The notes beneath the pieces are model-generated. The model made no database searches. It was not told the DNA's origin and worked only from the letters and a program-made list of their open reading frames with translations. The position numbers and the translations under genes are program-made. From Cypionkella sp. (GTDB lineage: Bacteria; Pseudomonadota; Alphaproteobacteria; Rhodobacterales; Rhodobacteraceae), in contig JAGPBG010000008.1 of NCBI GenBank assembly GCA_018063485.1, forward strand, positions 1-16,625: a DNA stretch of 16,625 nt, written 5' to 3'. Positions 7,137-15,626 of the stretch are shown here, piece after piece (the stretch's first letter is position 1; each line of letters opens with the position of its first letter).

Positions 7137-8195
7137 TTACATTCCCAGTTGAATGAAATCGCTTGAGGCGATGTTCAGGATTACCTTTGCTCCCACCGGC
7201 GGGGGCGGTGTATCTGGGCGGTTGAACGTATCGAGCGACACTTGATTGCCGCCGGTATCGGCCTTGATGCGGATCACCGATCCCATGAAATGCACTTCGG
7301 TGATCGTGGCGGGCAGGGTGACATTGCGCGCCTCGGCGGCGGACAGATGCACCGCCTCGGGACGTATGGCCAGGCCGATAGTCTGGCCCTTGGTGGCACT
7401 CACGGCATCTCCAATCCTGAATGTCGTGCCGCCCAAGGACAACTCCCCGGTGGCGGGGTTTTGCACCACGGCGTCGAAGGTATTCAGAGTGCCCACGAAA
7501 TCGGCCACGAATTTGGTGCTGGGGCGGTTGTAGATGCGGAACGGCTCGCCGACCTGTTCAGCAACGCCGCCATTCATCACCACCACGCGGTCCGACATTG
7601 ACAGCGCCTCTTCCTGATCATGGGTCACGAACAGGGTGGTGATGCCCAGACGCTTCTGGATCTCACGGATTTCACCGCGCAAGGAGACACGGATCTTGGC
7701 ATCAAGCGCCGAAAGTGGCTCATCCAAAAGCAGCACGCGCGGGCGCACAGCCAGCGCGCGCGCAAGGGCCACGCGCTGTTGTTGGCCGCCCGAAAGCTGG
7801 AATGGAAAGCGGTTGCCAAGCGCAGGCAGGCCGATCAGCTCCAGCATTTCTTGCACGGTTGCGGCAATCGCCTCTCGCGACTTGCCTGCGACTTTCAGGC
7901 CAAAGCCGACGTTTTGCGCAACGGTCAGATTCGGAAACAGCGCATAGGATTGAAACACCATGCCGATATTGCGCTGGTTGGGCCGCAGTGCAGTTACATC
8001 ATGTCCATCAATGGCAATCGCGCCGCCCGATGGCGTTTCAAATCCTGCCACCATCCGCAAAACCGTGGTCTTGCCACAGCCCGAGGGGCCAAGCAGCGAG
8101 ATGAACTCGCCCTTTTCGATCGACAGGTTGAAATCCTTGACCACACGCATCGGGCCAAAGGATTTCTCAAGGTGCCGGATTTCCAGATATGACAT
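7137..8195 (-). CDS. ABC importer ATPase, PotA/FbpC-like
   Basis: A 352-residue ATP-binding subunit of the iron/polyamine/phosphonate/thiamine importer group. It has Walker A GPSGCGKT (36-43), Q-loop in VFQSYALFP (about 80-88), signature LSGGQ (134-138), Walker B LLLDEP (155-160), D-loop SALD and switch histidine in VTHDQEEA (His192). About 110 residues after the nucleotide-binding domain form a C-terminal TOBE-like domain. The ATG at 8193-8195 overlaps the permease stop as TGATG; an in-frame TTG at 8198 is less likely. It powers the two permeases upstream. The motifs do not tell the substrate. It is the last gene of the importer operon, 73 bases before nsrR on the same strand. Confidence 0.93.
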   Translation of the reverse strand: MSYLEIRHLEKSFGPMRVVKDFNLSIEKGEFISLLGPSGCGKTTVLRMVAGFETPSGGAIAIDGHDVTALRPNQRNIGMVFQSYALFPNLTVAQNVGFGLKVAGKSREAIAATVQEMLELIGLPALGNRFPFQLSGGQQQRVALARALAVRPRVLLLDEPLSALDAKIRVSLRGEIREIQKRLGITTLFVTHDQEEALSMSDRVVVMNGGVAEQVGEPFRIYNRPSTKFVADFVGTLNTFDAVVQNPATGELSLGGTTFRIGDAVSATKGQTIGLAIRPEAVHLSAAEARNVTLPATITEVHFMGSVIRIKADTGGNQVSLDTFNRPDTPPPPVGAKVILNIASSDFIQLGM

Positions 8196-8977
8196 CAATT
8201 CTGCGCCCGTGTGTGTTTCGAAAAGCGGGTGACAAGCTGGATCAGCCCCATGCAGGCCCAGGTGATCACAAAGGCAATCGCGGCAAGGGCTGGCGGTTCA
8301 TAGGCGCGGTTGGCGCCCAAAAGCTGCATGTAGGGACCAAAGGCAGGGCGGTTCAGCAGCGCCGCCATGGTGAATTCTCCGATGACGATGGCGAAGGTCA
8401 GGAACGCGCCAGACAGTACCGCAACCAGCACATTCGGCAAGATGACGCGGGCAAGGATCGTGAACCAGCTTGCCCCAAGGCTTTGCGCGGCCTCGGTCAG
8501 GGTGCCGACATCAATGGTGCGAAGGCCGGTGTCAACGGCACGGTACATATAGGGCAGTGCAAGGGTGGAATAACCCATCATCAACAGCAGGTTGGTGCCC
8601 ATCGGCGAGCCTGTCAGCGGCAGCCAGCTTGAGGTGTTGTAAAGGCGGATATAGCCGAACACGATCACGATGGCCGGGATGACCAGCGGCAGCAGCGTGA
8701 TGAATTCGATATAGGGCCGGGCTTGCGGCAGTTTCAGGCGCACCAGATAGGCGGTTGGCACCACCAGCAGCACGCCAAACGCGATGGTCGCCAGCGCCAT
8801 GATCACAGAATAGCCGAAGGTTTCCTGAAATTGCGGATCGCCCAGCACCTTGGCATAGGCGTCGAAGGAATACACCCCGCGCCGCATTTTCATCGAAAAC
8901 TCGACCATCCCGGCAAGCGGCAGGAAGAAATACAAAAGCCCGAAGATCAGGGCGGCCCAAGACAGGATGCGGGTCAT
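8195..8977 (-). CDS. ABC importer permease (second, PotC/ThiP-type)
   Basis: A 260-residue inner-membrane permease with about six helices and a binding-protein-dependent transport loop: EAAQSLGASWFTILARVILP, with the EAA...G motif that docks the ATPase. The start ATG at 8975-8977 overlaps the preceding permease stop as ATGA; an in-frame GTG at 8986 is possible but lacks this overlap. The stop overlaps the ATPase start by one base. It forms a heterodimeric channel with the upstream permease. The family is that of iron(III), polyamine, phosphonate and thiamine importers. Confidence 0.92.
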   Translation of the reverse strand: MTRILSWAALIFGLLYFFLPLAGMVEFSMKMRRGVYSFDAYAKVLGDPQFQETFGYSVIMALATIAFGVLLVVPTAYLVRLKLPQARPYIEFITLLPLVIPAIVIVFGYIRLYNTSSWLPLTGSPMGTNLLLMMGYSTLALPYMYRAVDTGLRTIDVGTLTEAAQSLGASWFTILARVILPNVLVAVLSGAFLTFAIVIGEFTMAALLNRPAFGPYMQLLGANRAYEPPALAAIAFVITWACMGLIQLVTRFSKHTRAQN

Positions 8978-9873
8978 TTCAGCCACCGTTCAGAGCGGGC
9001 GCGCAGCCAGATGTAAAGGAAATTTGCGACGCCGGTGATCACGATCATGCCAAAGGCCAAGGCATAGCCCAGATGTGGATTGCCCAACACATCGCCGCGG
9101 ATTTGTGCAAAAAGTTTGATCGGCACGATGTTCAATTGCGGACCGGTCAGCGCAAAGGCGGTGGCGATGGCCCCGAATGAATTGGCAAAGAGCAGCGCAA
9201 AGGTTCCCAGGAGCGAGGGAAACAGGATCGGCAGCGCCACGATGCGCCAGTATTGTGCGCCGCTGGCCCCCAGAACCGAAGCGGCCTCCCGCCATTCGCG
9301 CTTCAGCCCGTCAATCGCCGGGGTGATGATCAGGATCATCAGCGGGATCTGAAAAAACAGATAGGTGACGACCAATCCCCAGAACGACAGCAGATTGAAC
9401 CCCATCGCCCGCAGATTCAGGCCAAATTGGGTTTTCAGATAAAGCGTGATCAGACCTGCCGGGCCAAGGGTGGCGATGAAGGCAAAGGCCAGCGGCACTC
9501 CGGCAAAGTTCGAGGCCACGCCCGAAAATGTCAGCAGCGGGCCGCGCACCCATTTTGGCAGGCCCCCCAGAATCATCCCCGCCGCCATGGCAAAGCCGAT
9601 CAGACACCCCAGCGCCGCCGTCACCAGCGATAGGTGGATCGAGGTCATATAAGACGCACGGATTGATTCGGTGTTCAGATCAGCGATGTTTTGAAAGGTA
9701 AAGCCGCCCTCCGGCGTCTGAAACGCCCCCAGCACGATCTTCATTGTCGGCAGGATCAAAAAAAGCAACGCAAACAGCAAGAACGGCAGCAGGCCCAGCC
9801 AATGCAACGGCAAGCGTCGCGCAGGCTTTGGGCCAAGCAGGGCAGGGCCGTCGCTTGGATTCGGTGGCGGCAT
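8974..9873 (-). CDS. ABC importer permease (first, PotB-type)
   Basis: A 299-residue inner-membrane permease with about six helices, the first near residues 21-45 after a proline-rich cytoplasmic N terminus. The EAA loop reads REAASVLGASGAQYWRIVALP. The frame is open further upstream to a possible start at 9990, but that would overlap the binding-protein gene and its hairpin. ATG 9871-9873 with ACGGGGA nine bases upstream is the better choice. It is separated from the binding-protein gene by 88 bases holding a strong stem-loop, whereas its 3' end overlaps the next permease by four bases. Confidence 0.92.
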   Translation of the reverse strand: MPPPNPSDGPALLGPKPARRLPLHWLGLLPFLLFALLFLILPTMKIVLGAFQTPEGGFTFQNIADLNTESIRASYMTSIHLSLVTAALGCLIGFAMAAGMILGGLPKWVRGPLLTFSGVASNFAGVPLAFAFIATLGPAGLITLYLKTQFGLNLRAMGFNLLSFWGLVVTYLFFQIPLMILIITPAIDGLKREWREAASVLGASGAQYWRIVALPILFPSLLGTFALLFANSFGAIATAFALTGPQLNIVPIKLFAQIRGDVLGNPHLGYALAFGMIVITGVANFLYIWLRARSERWLK

Positions 9874-9925
9874 GGATGGATTTCCCCGTAGTTTTCTTGA
9901 TTGGAGCATCTTCGGCCCCTTGGGT

Positions 9926-9952
9926 GCCTTGCCCCCGTTCAGGGGGCAAGGC
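9926..9952 (-). terminator. Intercistronic stem-loop between binding-protein and permease genes
   Basis: GCCTTGCCCCC (9926-9936), loop GTTCA, GGGGGCAAGGC (9942-9952): an 11-bp perfect, G+C-rich stem that starts nine bases after the binding-protein stop codon. On the minus strand no T-run follows, so it is more likely a partial terminator or a 3'-end RNA stabiliser than a full terminator. Such hairpins often keep binding protein in excess over membrane subunits in importer operons. Confidence 0.75.
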
Positions 9953-9961
9953 GGATTCGCA

Positions 9962-11065
9962 TTATTCGACGTTGGCGCCCACGGTGGCATCCCAGCCGCC
10001 GGTGACGGCGGGCTTGTTGGCGTTCACCTCGTCAAGGGTCGGGAATACGGCCTTGGCATAGCCATCGGCCGGGGGAAGTGCATCAAGCAGCTCTTGCGGA
10101 ACCTTGCCGGCAGCGACCAGCGCGTTGAAGCGGACCGGGTGACAATAGCCCTTGAGCCACAGAAGCTGGCCCTCGTCTGAATAAAGATATTCCATCCAGA
10201 GTTTTGCGGCATTGGGGTGTGGTGCGTAGGCCGAGATTGCCTGCACATAGACGCCTGCCAGCACGCCCGAAGCCGGAACCACAACCTCAACCGGCGGGTT
10301 GCCTGCCAATGTGTCACGGGCTGCCAATGCGTTGTAGTCCCACATCACGGTGATCGGGGTGGTGCCTTGGGCCAGCGTGCCTGCTTTGCCGATGACCGGA
10401 ACAAAGTTTCCAGCCGCATTCAGGGCCTTGAAATACTCAAGACCTGCAAGGCCTGCCGCCTCACCGGCAGCCGCGCCGCCAGCCATACCAGCCGCCATGA
10501 CTGCCAGAATCGCCTGATTCGAAGCGCGCGGATCGCCCGCCAGAGCCACCTGACCGGCATATTCCGGCTTCATCAGATCAGACCAGTCTGCCGGAACATT
10601 GGCGACCAGATCCTTGTTCACAAGGAACGACATGACGCCATAGTAATCGCCATACCAATGGCCATCGGCATCCTTGACGCTGTCGGGGATCTCGTCCCAG
10701 GTGGCGACCTTGTAAGGTTGGGTCAAGCCATCCGCTTTGGCCGAAGGGCCATAGGAAAGACCAACGTCGATGACGTCAGGTGCCTGCGGTCCCTTGTTGT
10801 CCTTGTTGGCCTTGATCGCCTCGACTTCGTCCGAAGAACCTGCGTCCGGGTTCAACTCGTTGATCGAGATTTCAGGGTATTTCGCCTTGAAGCCATCAAA
10901 TACGGCACCATAGCCGCACCAGTCATGTGGCAGGGCGATGGTGGTCAACATGCCTTCGGCTTTGGCAGCGGCTTCGAGATCGGCCATGGCATCTGCGGAG
11001 GCGAGCGTCGCCGTCAGCATCGCGAGGATGCTGACCGAGGCGGCGAGCGTTGTCTTTTGTTTCAT
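9962..11065 (-). CDS. Periplasmic substrate-binding protein of an ABC importer
   Basis: A 367-residue precursor with a Sec signal peptide: KQK at the N terminus, a hydrophobic stretch (about 6-21) and a probable cleavage after LASA (24/25). The mature part is a two-lobed solute-binding protein of the iron/polyamine/thiamine/phosphonate family. Only two cysteines are seen in the mature protein, Cys50 in DWCGYG and Cys308 in GYCHPVRF, which could form a disulfide. The adjacent tyrosines that bind iron in FbpA-type proteins are not evident, so ferric transport is not favoured, but the ligand is unknown. The start is ATG 11063-11065, with GGGAGA eight bases upstream; an in-frame upstream start at 11122 would spoil the signal peptide. 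First gene of the importer operon. Confidence 0.9.
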   Translation of the reverse strand: MKQKTTLAASVSILAMLTATLASADAMADLEAAAKAEGMLTTIALPHDWCGYGAVFDGFKAKYPEISINELNPDAGSSDEVEAIKANKDNKGPQAPDVIDVGLSYGPSAKADGLTQPYKVATWDEIPDSVKDADGHWYGDYYGVMSFLVNKDLVANVPADWSDLMKPEYAGQVALAGDPRASNQAILAVMAAGMAGGAAAGEAAGLAGLEYFKALNAAGNFVPVIGKAGTLAQGTTPITVMWDYNALAARDTLAGNPPVEVVVPASGVLAGVYVQAISAYAPHPNAAKLWMEYLYSDEGQLLWLKGYCHPVRFNALVAAGKVPQELLDALPPADGYAKAVFPTLDEVNANKPAVTGGWDATVGANVE

Positions 11066-11381
11066 CTGAATTCTCCCAATTGCGTTTGTGCGCCCCCGTT
11101 TCGGCTGACTGCGTGGCCGCACGGGATGTTCTTGCGTGAATTATGTAACGACCGTGAGAAGGATCTGGCAAGCACTGTTGTGCGGCTCCGAAAATATTCT
11201 TTCAACAATTTCGGCGCTGAAAATAATCTCACTACATCCGGAAGGGCGATTCTTCGAAGGGCGCAAGGCGCGAAAATCCGGCGCAGTCTGGCGCAGGCCG
11301 GTTGCTGCTATGCCCGCAAAGACTCTGGCCCTTGGCCTGTTCCGGCGCTAGATGTGCCGGGTAAGGCAAGAGGACGGATAA
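11066..11381. other. Divergent intergenic region (316 bases) between the importer operon and metG
   Basis: No convincing gene is present. The stretch must hold the importer promoter (minus) and the metG promoter (plus). An A+T-rich block at about 11190-11235 contains an imperfect dyad, CCGAAAAT...ATTTCGG (about 11189-11215), that could be an operator. A small stem CCGGC/GCCGG (11342-11346, 11356-11360) lies in the metG leader. The metG ribosome-binding site AGAGGA is at 11369-11374, seven bases before ATG. I recognised no riboswitch. Confidence 0.6.
11141..11171 (-). promoter_or_regulatory. Possible sigma-70-type promoter of the importer operon
   Basis: On the minus strand TTGCCA (11171-11166) and TACATA (11147-11142) are 18 bases apart, about 75 bases upstream of the binding-protein ATG. 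Each hexamer matches the consensus at four or more positions. Similar strings occur by chance, so this is only a candidate. Confidence 0.3.
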
Positions 11382-13100
11382 ATGGCGCGTATTCTGATCA
11401 CTTCGGCTATTCCCTACATCAACGGGATCAAGCATCTGGGCAATCTGGTGGGCAGCCAACTGCCGGCCGATCTCTTTGCCCGCTATATGCGCGCCCGTGG
11501 CCATGAGGTGATGTTCATCTGTGCCACTGATGAACACGGCACCCCCGCCGAATTGGCGGCGGCCAAGGCGGGCAAGCCGGTGGCCGAGTATTGCGCCGAG
11601 ATGCACCAGATTCAGGCCGAAATCGCGCGCGGTTTCCGGCTGTCGTTTGATCATTTCGGCCGTTCCTCCAGTGCGCGCAATCATGCGCTGACCCAGCATT
11701 TTGCCGGGGCACTGGACAAGGCGGGTCTGATCCGCGAAGTGTCGGAAAAACAGATTTATTCGGTGGATGATGGCCGCTTTCTGCCGGATCGCTATATCGA
11801 AGGCACTTGCCCGAATTGCGGATTCGAGTCTGCGCGTGGCGATCAATGCGACAATTGCACCAAGCAGTTGGACCCGACCGATCTGATCAACCCCCATTCC
11901 ACCATCTCGGGGTCTACCAACCTTGAGGTGCGCGAGACCAAGCATCTTTATCTGCGCCAACGCTCTTTGCGCGATCAGTTGGAGACATGGATCGACAGCA
12001 AGACCGATTGGCCAATCCTGACCACATCAATCGCCAGGAAGTGGCTGAACGATGGCGATGGATTGCAAGATCGCGGCATCACCCGCGATCTGCATTGGGG
12101 CATTCCGGTGCAAAAGGGCGATCAACCCTGGCCGGGGATGGAGGGCAAGGTGTTTTATGTCTGGTTCGACGCCCCGATCGAATATATCGCCGGCACCGCC
12201 GAATGGGCCGATGCGAATGGCCTGGGCGATGACGCATGGGAACGCTGGTGGCGCACCGACAAGGGCGCGGCGGACGTGATCTATTATCAGTTCATGGGCA
12301 AGGACAACGTGCCTTTTCACACGCTGTCTTTCCCTGCCACGATCATCGGCTCGGGTGAGCCGTGGAAACTGGTCGATTACCTCAAATCGTTCAATTACCT
12401 GAATTATGACGGCGGCCAGTTTTCGACTTCGCGCGGGCGCGGGGTGTTCATGGATCAGGCGTTGTCGATTCTGCCTTCGGATTACTGGCGCTGGTGGCTG
12501 TTGTCACATGCCCCCGAATCGGCGGATGCCGAATTTACCTGGGAGAATTTCCAGGTCTCGGTGAACAAGGATCTGGCGGATGTGTTGGGCAATTTCGTCT
12601 CACGCGTGACCAAATTCTGCGTCTCGAAATTCGGCAGTGATGTACCGGCCGGGGGGGAGTTTGGCGAACAGGAGGCCCGGCTGATCGAAGAACTTGGCAC
12701 CCGCATCAAGGATTACGACGCCTGCATGGAGGCGATGGAAGTGCGCAAGGCTGCGGCAGAATTGCGCGCGATCTGGGTGATCGGCAACGAATACCTGCAA
12801 GCCGCAGCGCCTTGGTCGGTGGTGAAAACCGACCCCGAGCGCGCGCAGGCGATGATCCGCCTCAGTCTGAACCTGATCCGCGTCTATGCCGTGTTGTCGC
12901 AGCCATTCATTCCTGATGCCGCTGCAGCGATGATGCAGGCAATGGGATCGGATGATTGGGCATGGCCGGAAGATGTCGCCACTGCGATGACCAGTCTACC
13001 CGCAGGCCACGCCTTCAGCGTGCCGGAAAACCTGTTTCGCAAGATCACTGATGAAGAACGCGCCGAATGGCAGGGGCGATTTGCCGGTGTGCGAAGCTGA
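11382..13100 (+). CDS. metG: Methionyl-tRNA synthetase
   Basis: A 572-residue class I synthetase that charges tRNA-Met in the cytoplasm. The N-terminal Rossmann domain has the HIGH-type signature as HLGN (residues 18-21) and the metal-binding knuckle has four cysteines (CPNCGF...DQCDNC, about 143-159). The KMSKS position is degenerate, FSTSR in [11 protein letters not shown], near residue 347. The C-terminal anticodon-binding helical domain ends at about 560, and there is no extra tRNA-binding domain, as in the shorter bacterial form. The start has AGAGGA at the right spacing. The stop overlaps the next gene's ATG as TGATG. This coupling to a regulator gene is unusual for a housekeeping gene. 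Confidence 0.97.
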   Translation: MARILITSAIPYINGIKHLGNLVGSQLPADLFARYMRARGHEVMFICATDEHGTPAELAAAKAGKPVAEYCAEMHQIQAEIARGFRLSFDHFGRSSSARNHALTQHFAGALDKAGLIREVSEKQIYSVDDGRFLPDRYIEGTCPNCGFESARGDQCDNCTKQLDPTDLINPHSTISGSTNLEVRETKHLYLRQRSLRDQLETWIDSKTDWPILTTSIARKWLNDGDGLQDRGITRDLHWGIPVQKGDQPWPGMEGKVFYVWFDAPIEYIAGTAEWADANGLGDDAWERWWRTDKGAADVIYYQFMGKDNVPFHTLSFPATIIGSGEPWKLVDYLKSFNYLNYDGGQFSTSRGRGVFMDQALSILPSDYWRWWLLSHAPESADAEFTWENFQVSVNKDLADVLGNFVSRVTKFCVSKFGSDVPAGGEFGEQEARLIEELGTRIKDYDACMEAMEVRKAAAELRAIWVIGNEYLQAAAPWSVVKTDPERAQAMIRLSLNLIRVYAVLSQPFIPDAAAAMMQAMGSDDWAWPEDVATAMTSLPAGHAFSVPENLFRKITDEERAEWQGRFAGVRS

Positions 13101-14140
13101 TGAAACGCGTGGCCCCCATCAGCGAAGAGGAGGTGCCCCAAGGGCGCAGCTTTATTGCCAAGGGGGCAATGCATGTGGCTGTGGCCAAGGCGACGGAACC
13201 GATTTCGGTGACCTTCGTGCTGTTGCCCAAGTTCACGATGCTGGCATTCTCTTCGGCTATCGAGCCGCTGCGGATGGCCAACCAACTCACCGGCCAGGTT
13301 TTGTACCGCTGGGAAGTTCTGTCGGAGGATGGCAAGCCGGTGGCTTGTTCCAACGGGGTGCCGGTGGGGGTGGATGGTCCTTTTGCCAGCGCAAAACCGG
13401 AGGGTGTGGTGCTGGTCTGTTCGGGCGTTGAACCCGAAGGCAAGGCCTCGGTGGCGCTGGGCGACTGGCTGCGCGCACTGTGGCGGCGGGGCCGGGTTGT
13501 GGGAGGGCTTTGCACCGGTGCCTATGCCCTGGCCGTGGCGGGCATCCTCAAGGGCCACCGCTTTACCATGCATTGGGACAATATCGACGCATTTGCCGAA
13601 AACCACCCCGACCTGCTGCCCTCGCGCCAGGTGTTTTGCATTGATGACCGGGTGATGACCTGTGCCGGCGGGGTGGCGGCGGCGGATCTGATGCTCAAGC
13701 TGATTTCCGACCGGTTCGGCACGCCTTTGGGGCAAGAAGTGATGAACATGTGCCTGCTCACGCGGCGCAGGCAGGAGGCGGATCATCAGCTTGCCTCGCT
13801 TGCGGCGCGTCTGGGCACAAGGCACGACAAGCTGTTGCGGGCGGCTGAATTTCTGGAGGCTCGCATCGAGGAGGATCTGGATCTCAATGCCTGTGCAGCC
13901 CATCTGAACCTGTCACGCCGCCAAATCGAGCGGCTGTTTCAACGCTATCTAAGCATGACACCGGTGCGCTATATGAACGATCTGCGTCTGGGGCGGGGCC
14001 GCGCTTTGCTGGCGGAAACCGATATGAAGGTGACCGATGTGGCGGTGGCCTGCGGCTATGCCTCGCCCTCGCATTTTTCGAAGAGTTTCCGCAAGAAATA
14101 CGGCGTGTCGCCATATCGGTTCTCGCATTTCGGCGGGTGA
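13100..14140 (+). CDS. GlxA-family transcriptional regulator (DJ-1/PfpI plus AraC-type HTH)
   Basis: A 346-residue two-domain regulator. Residues about 35-205 form a DJ-1/PfpI (class I glutamine amidotransferase-like) domain with Cys138 at the elbow GLCTGAYAL. Residues about 245-340 form an AraC DNA-binding domain with two helix-turn-helix units: DLNACAAHLNLSRRQIERLF and VTDVAVACGYASPSHFSKSF. The family includes GbdR, CdhR and ArgR, regulators of betaine, carnitine and arginine catabolism; the amidotransferase-like domain binds the effector. The target here is not evident because no catabolic operon lies beside it. The ATG at 13100 overlaps the metG stop by one base; an in-frame upstream start at 13067 would run inside metG and adds a non-family segment. 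No strong ribosome-binding site is seen, so translation may depend on metG. Confidence 0.9.
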   Translation: MKRVAPISEEEVPQGRSFIAKGAMHVAVAKATEPISVTFVLLPKFTMLAFSSAIEPLRMANQLTGQVLYRWEVLSEDGKPVACSNGVPVGVDGPFASAKPEGVVLVCSGVEPEGKASVALGDWLRALWRRGRVVGGLCTGAYALAVAGILKGHRFTMHWDNIDAFAENHPDLLPSRQVFCIDDRVMTCAGGVAAADLMLKLISDRFGTPLGQEVMNMCLLTRRRQEADHQLASLAARLGTRHDKLLRAAEFLEARIEEDLDLNACAAHLNLSRRQIERLFQRYLSMTPVRYMNDLRLGRGRALLAETDMKVTDVAVACGYASPSHFSKSFRKKYGVSPYRFSHFGG

Positions 14141-14172
14141 TCGGCCCTTTGATCTGCCGGTAATCTGATTGC

Positions 14173-14186
14173 GCGGCGGTCGCCGC
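14173..14186 (+). terminator. Possible hairpin after the GlxA-type regulator gene
   Basis: GCGGCG-GT-CGCCGC is a perfect 6-bp inverted repeat 32 bases past the stop, extended imperfectly by TTGC/GCAA and followed by AAGTTTCC rather than a T-run. It could contribute to termination, but it is weak as an intrinsic terminator. Confidence 0.35.
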
Positions 14187-14223
14187 AAGTTTCCTGGAGC
14201 GCTGACGCGCGGAGTCTCGCCAA

Positions 14224-14237
14224 GGACCGGGCGGTCC
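14224..14237 (+). repeat. Short inverted repeat upstream of hisD
   Basis: GGACCG-GG-CGGTCC is a perfect 6-bp dyad about 80 bases before the hisD ATG. It could be a second hairpin of the regulator's 3' end or an operator of the hisD promoter. Six-bp repeats in G+C-rich DNA are often chance. Confidence 0.3.
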
Positions 14238-14315
14238 GGGTATTCGGGCAAGAGGCTTTGAGTTGCGGTGTTGCTGACGGGGCGCTATGGGAGTGCCAAT
14301 CAGCCGGAGCAGATC

Positions 14316-15626
14316 ATGCCACAGTTTCTTTCCACCCGTGACGCCGATTTCGAGGTGCGCTTTGCCGCCCTGTTGGGGCAAAAGCGCGAAGAGGCCGAGG
14401 ATGTTGATCAGGCGGTCGCCGAGATCATTGCCGATGTGCGCCAGCGCGGCGATGCTGCGGTACTGGAGTTGACGGCGCGGTTCGATCGGATGGAACTGAC
14501 GGCGGAGGGGATGGCATTTTCCGCAGCCGAGATCGAGGCGGAATGTGCAGTGGTTTCCCCCGAGGATCGGGCGGCTCTGGAACTGGCGGCAGAGCGTATC
14601 CGGGCCTATCATGCGCGCCAGATGCCGCAAGATGAGTGTTGGGTTGATGGCGCGGGAGCCATGCTGGGCTGGCGCTGGACGCCGGTGTCGGCAGCGGGGC
14701 TTTATGTGCCGGGGGGGACGGCGTCCTATCCGTCATCAGTGTTGATGAATGCCATTCCGGCCAAGGTGGCGGGGGTTTCAAGGTTGGCGATTTGCTGCCC
14801 GACGCCAGGCGGCGTGGTCAATCCGCTGGTCTTGTTGGCGGCGCGAATTGCCGGGGTGGATGAGATTTACCGCATTGGCGGCGCACAGGCGGTGGCGGCT
14901 TTGGCCTATGGCACAAGAACCATAGCGGCGGTGGACAAGATCACCGGGCCTGGCAACGCCTATGTGGCGGCGGCAAAGCGGCGGGTGTTTGGCCGTGTGG
15001 GGATTGACATGATTGCGGGGCCGTCGGAAATTCTGGTGATTGCCGACCGCGACAATGATCCTGATTGGATCGCCCTTGATCTGTTGTCACAAGCTGAACA
15101 TGACGCGTCGGCGCAATCCATCCTGATCACTGATGACGCGGATTTTGGTCGGGCGGTGACCGGGGCGGTGGAGGCGCGGCTGAAAACGCTGGAGCGGCGC
15201 GAGATTGCCGGGGCCTCATGGCGCGACAATGGCGCGGTGATTGTGGTGCGTGATCTGGCCGAGGCAACTGTGCTGTCGAACCGGGTGGCACCCGAGCATC
15301 TGGAACTGTGCGTGGCCGATCCAGAGGCGTTGTCATTGCGGATCACCCATGCGGGCGCGATCTTTCTGGGGGCATGGACACCAGAGGCTATCGGCGATTA
15401 CGTTGGCGGTCCGAACCATGTTTTGCCCACGGCGCGGTCGGCGCGGTTTTCTTCTGGATTGTCAGTGATGGATTTTCTGAAACGCACGACGCTTGCGAAA
15501 ATGACCCCCGAGGCCTTGGCCCTGATTGGCCCTGCGGCGGAGCGGCTGGCCAGGTCGGAAAGCCTTGAGGCGCATGGGCTTTCGGTGCGCGCAAGGTTGG
15601 ATCGCCTGAACGGGGGCCTGCGATGA
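14316..15626 (+). CDS. hisD: Histidinol dehydrogenase
   Basis: A 436-residue cytoplasmic zinc enzyme that oxidises histidinol to histidine in two NAD+-dependent steps, the last of histidine synthesis. Catalytic Glu327 and His328 lie in VAPEHLEL. The zinc ligands Gln259, His262, Asp361 and His420 are all present and nearly match the E. coli numbering. The NAD-site and family blocks GLYVPGG, GPGNAYVAAAK and GIDMIAGPSE are intact. The ATG at 14316 is preceded by GGAG with a six-base gap; an in-frame start at 14268 would add 16 unrelated residues. Its stop overlaps the next gene as ATGA. Other his genes are not nearby; isolated hisD in this small cluster is usual for alphaproteobacteria. Confidence 0.97.
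   Translation: MPQFLSTRDADFEVRFAALLGQKREEAEDVDQAVAEIIADVRQRGDAAVLELTARFDRMELTAEGMAFSAAEIEAECAVVSPEDRAALELAAERIRAYHARQMPQDECWVDGAGAMLGWRWTPVSAAGLYVPGGTASYPSSVLMNAIPAKVAGVSRLAICCPTPGGVVNPLVLLAARIAGVDEIYRIGGAQAVAALAYGTRTIAAVDKITGPGNAYVAAAKRRVFGRVGIDMIAGPSEILVIADRDNDPDWIALDLLSQAEHDASAQSILITDDADFGRAVTGAVEARLKTLERREIAGASWRDNGAVIVVRDLAEATVLSNRVAPEHLELCVADPEALSLRITHAGAIFLGAWTPEAIGDYVGGPNHVLPTARSARFSSGLSVMDFLKRTTLAKMTPEALALIGPAAERLARSESLEAHGLSVRARLDRLNGGLR

Noticed and set aside
11182..11381. Possible SAM or T-box-like riboswitch in the metG leader
   Set aside because: No conserved core or strong terminator/antiterminator pair could be recognised; only a 5-bp stem was seen.
10217..11506. A 429-codon plus-strand open frame spanning the binding-protein gene and the start of metG
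   Set aside because: It lies antisense to a clear signal-peptide-bearing binding protein and runs into metG in another frame; the translation has no recognisable domain.
12884..13903. A 339-codon minus-strand open frame opposite the metG end and the GlxA-type regulator
   Set aside because: Both plus-strand genes are well supported by motifs; the antisense product is His/Arg/Pro-rich with no family features.
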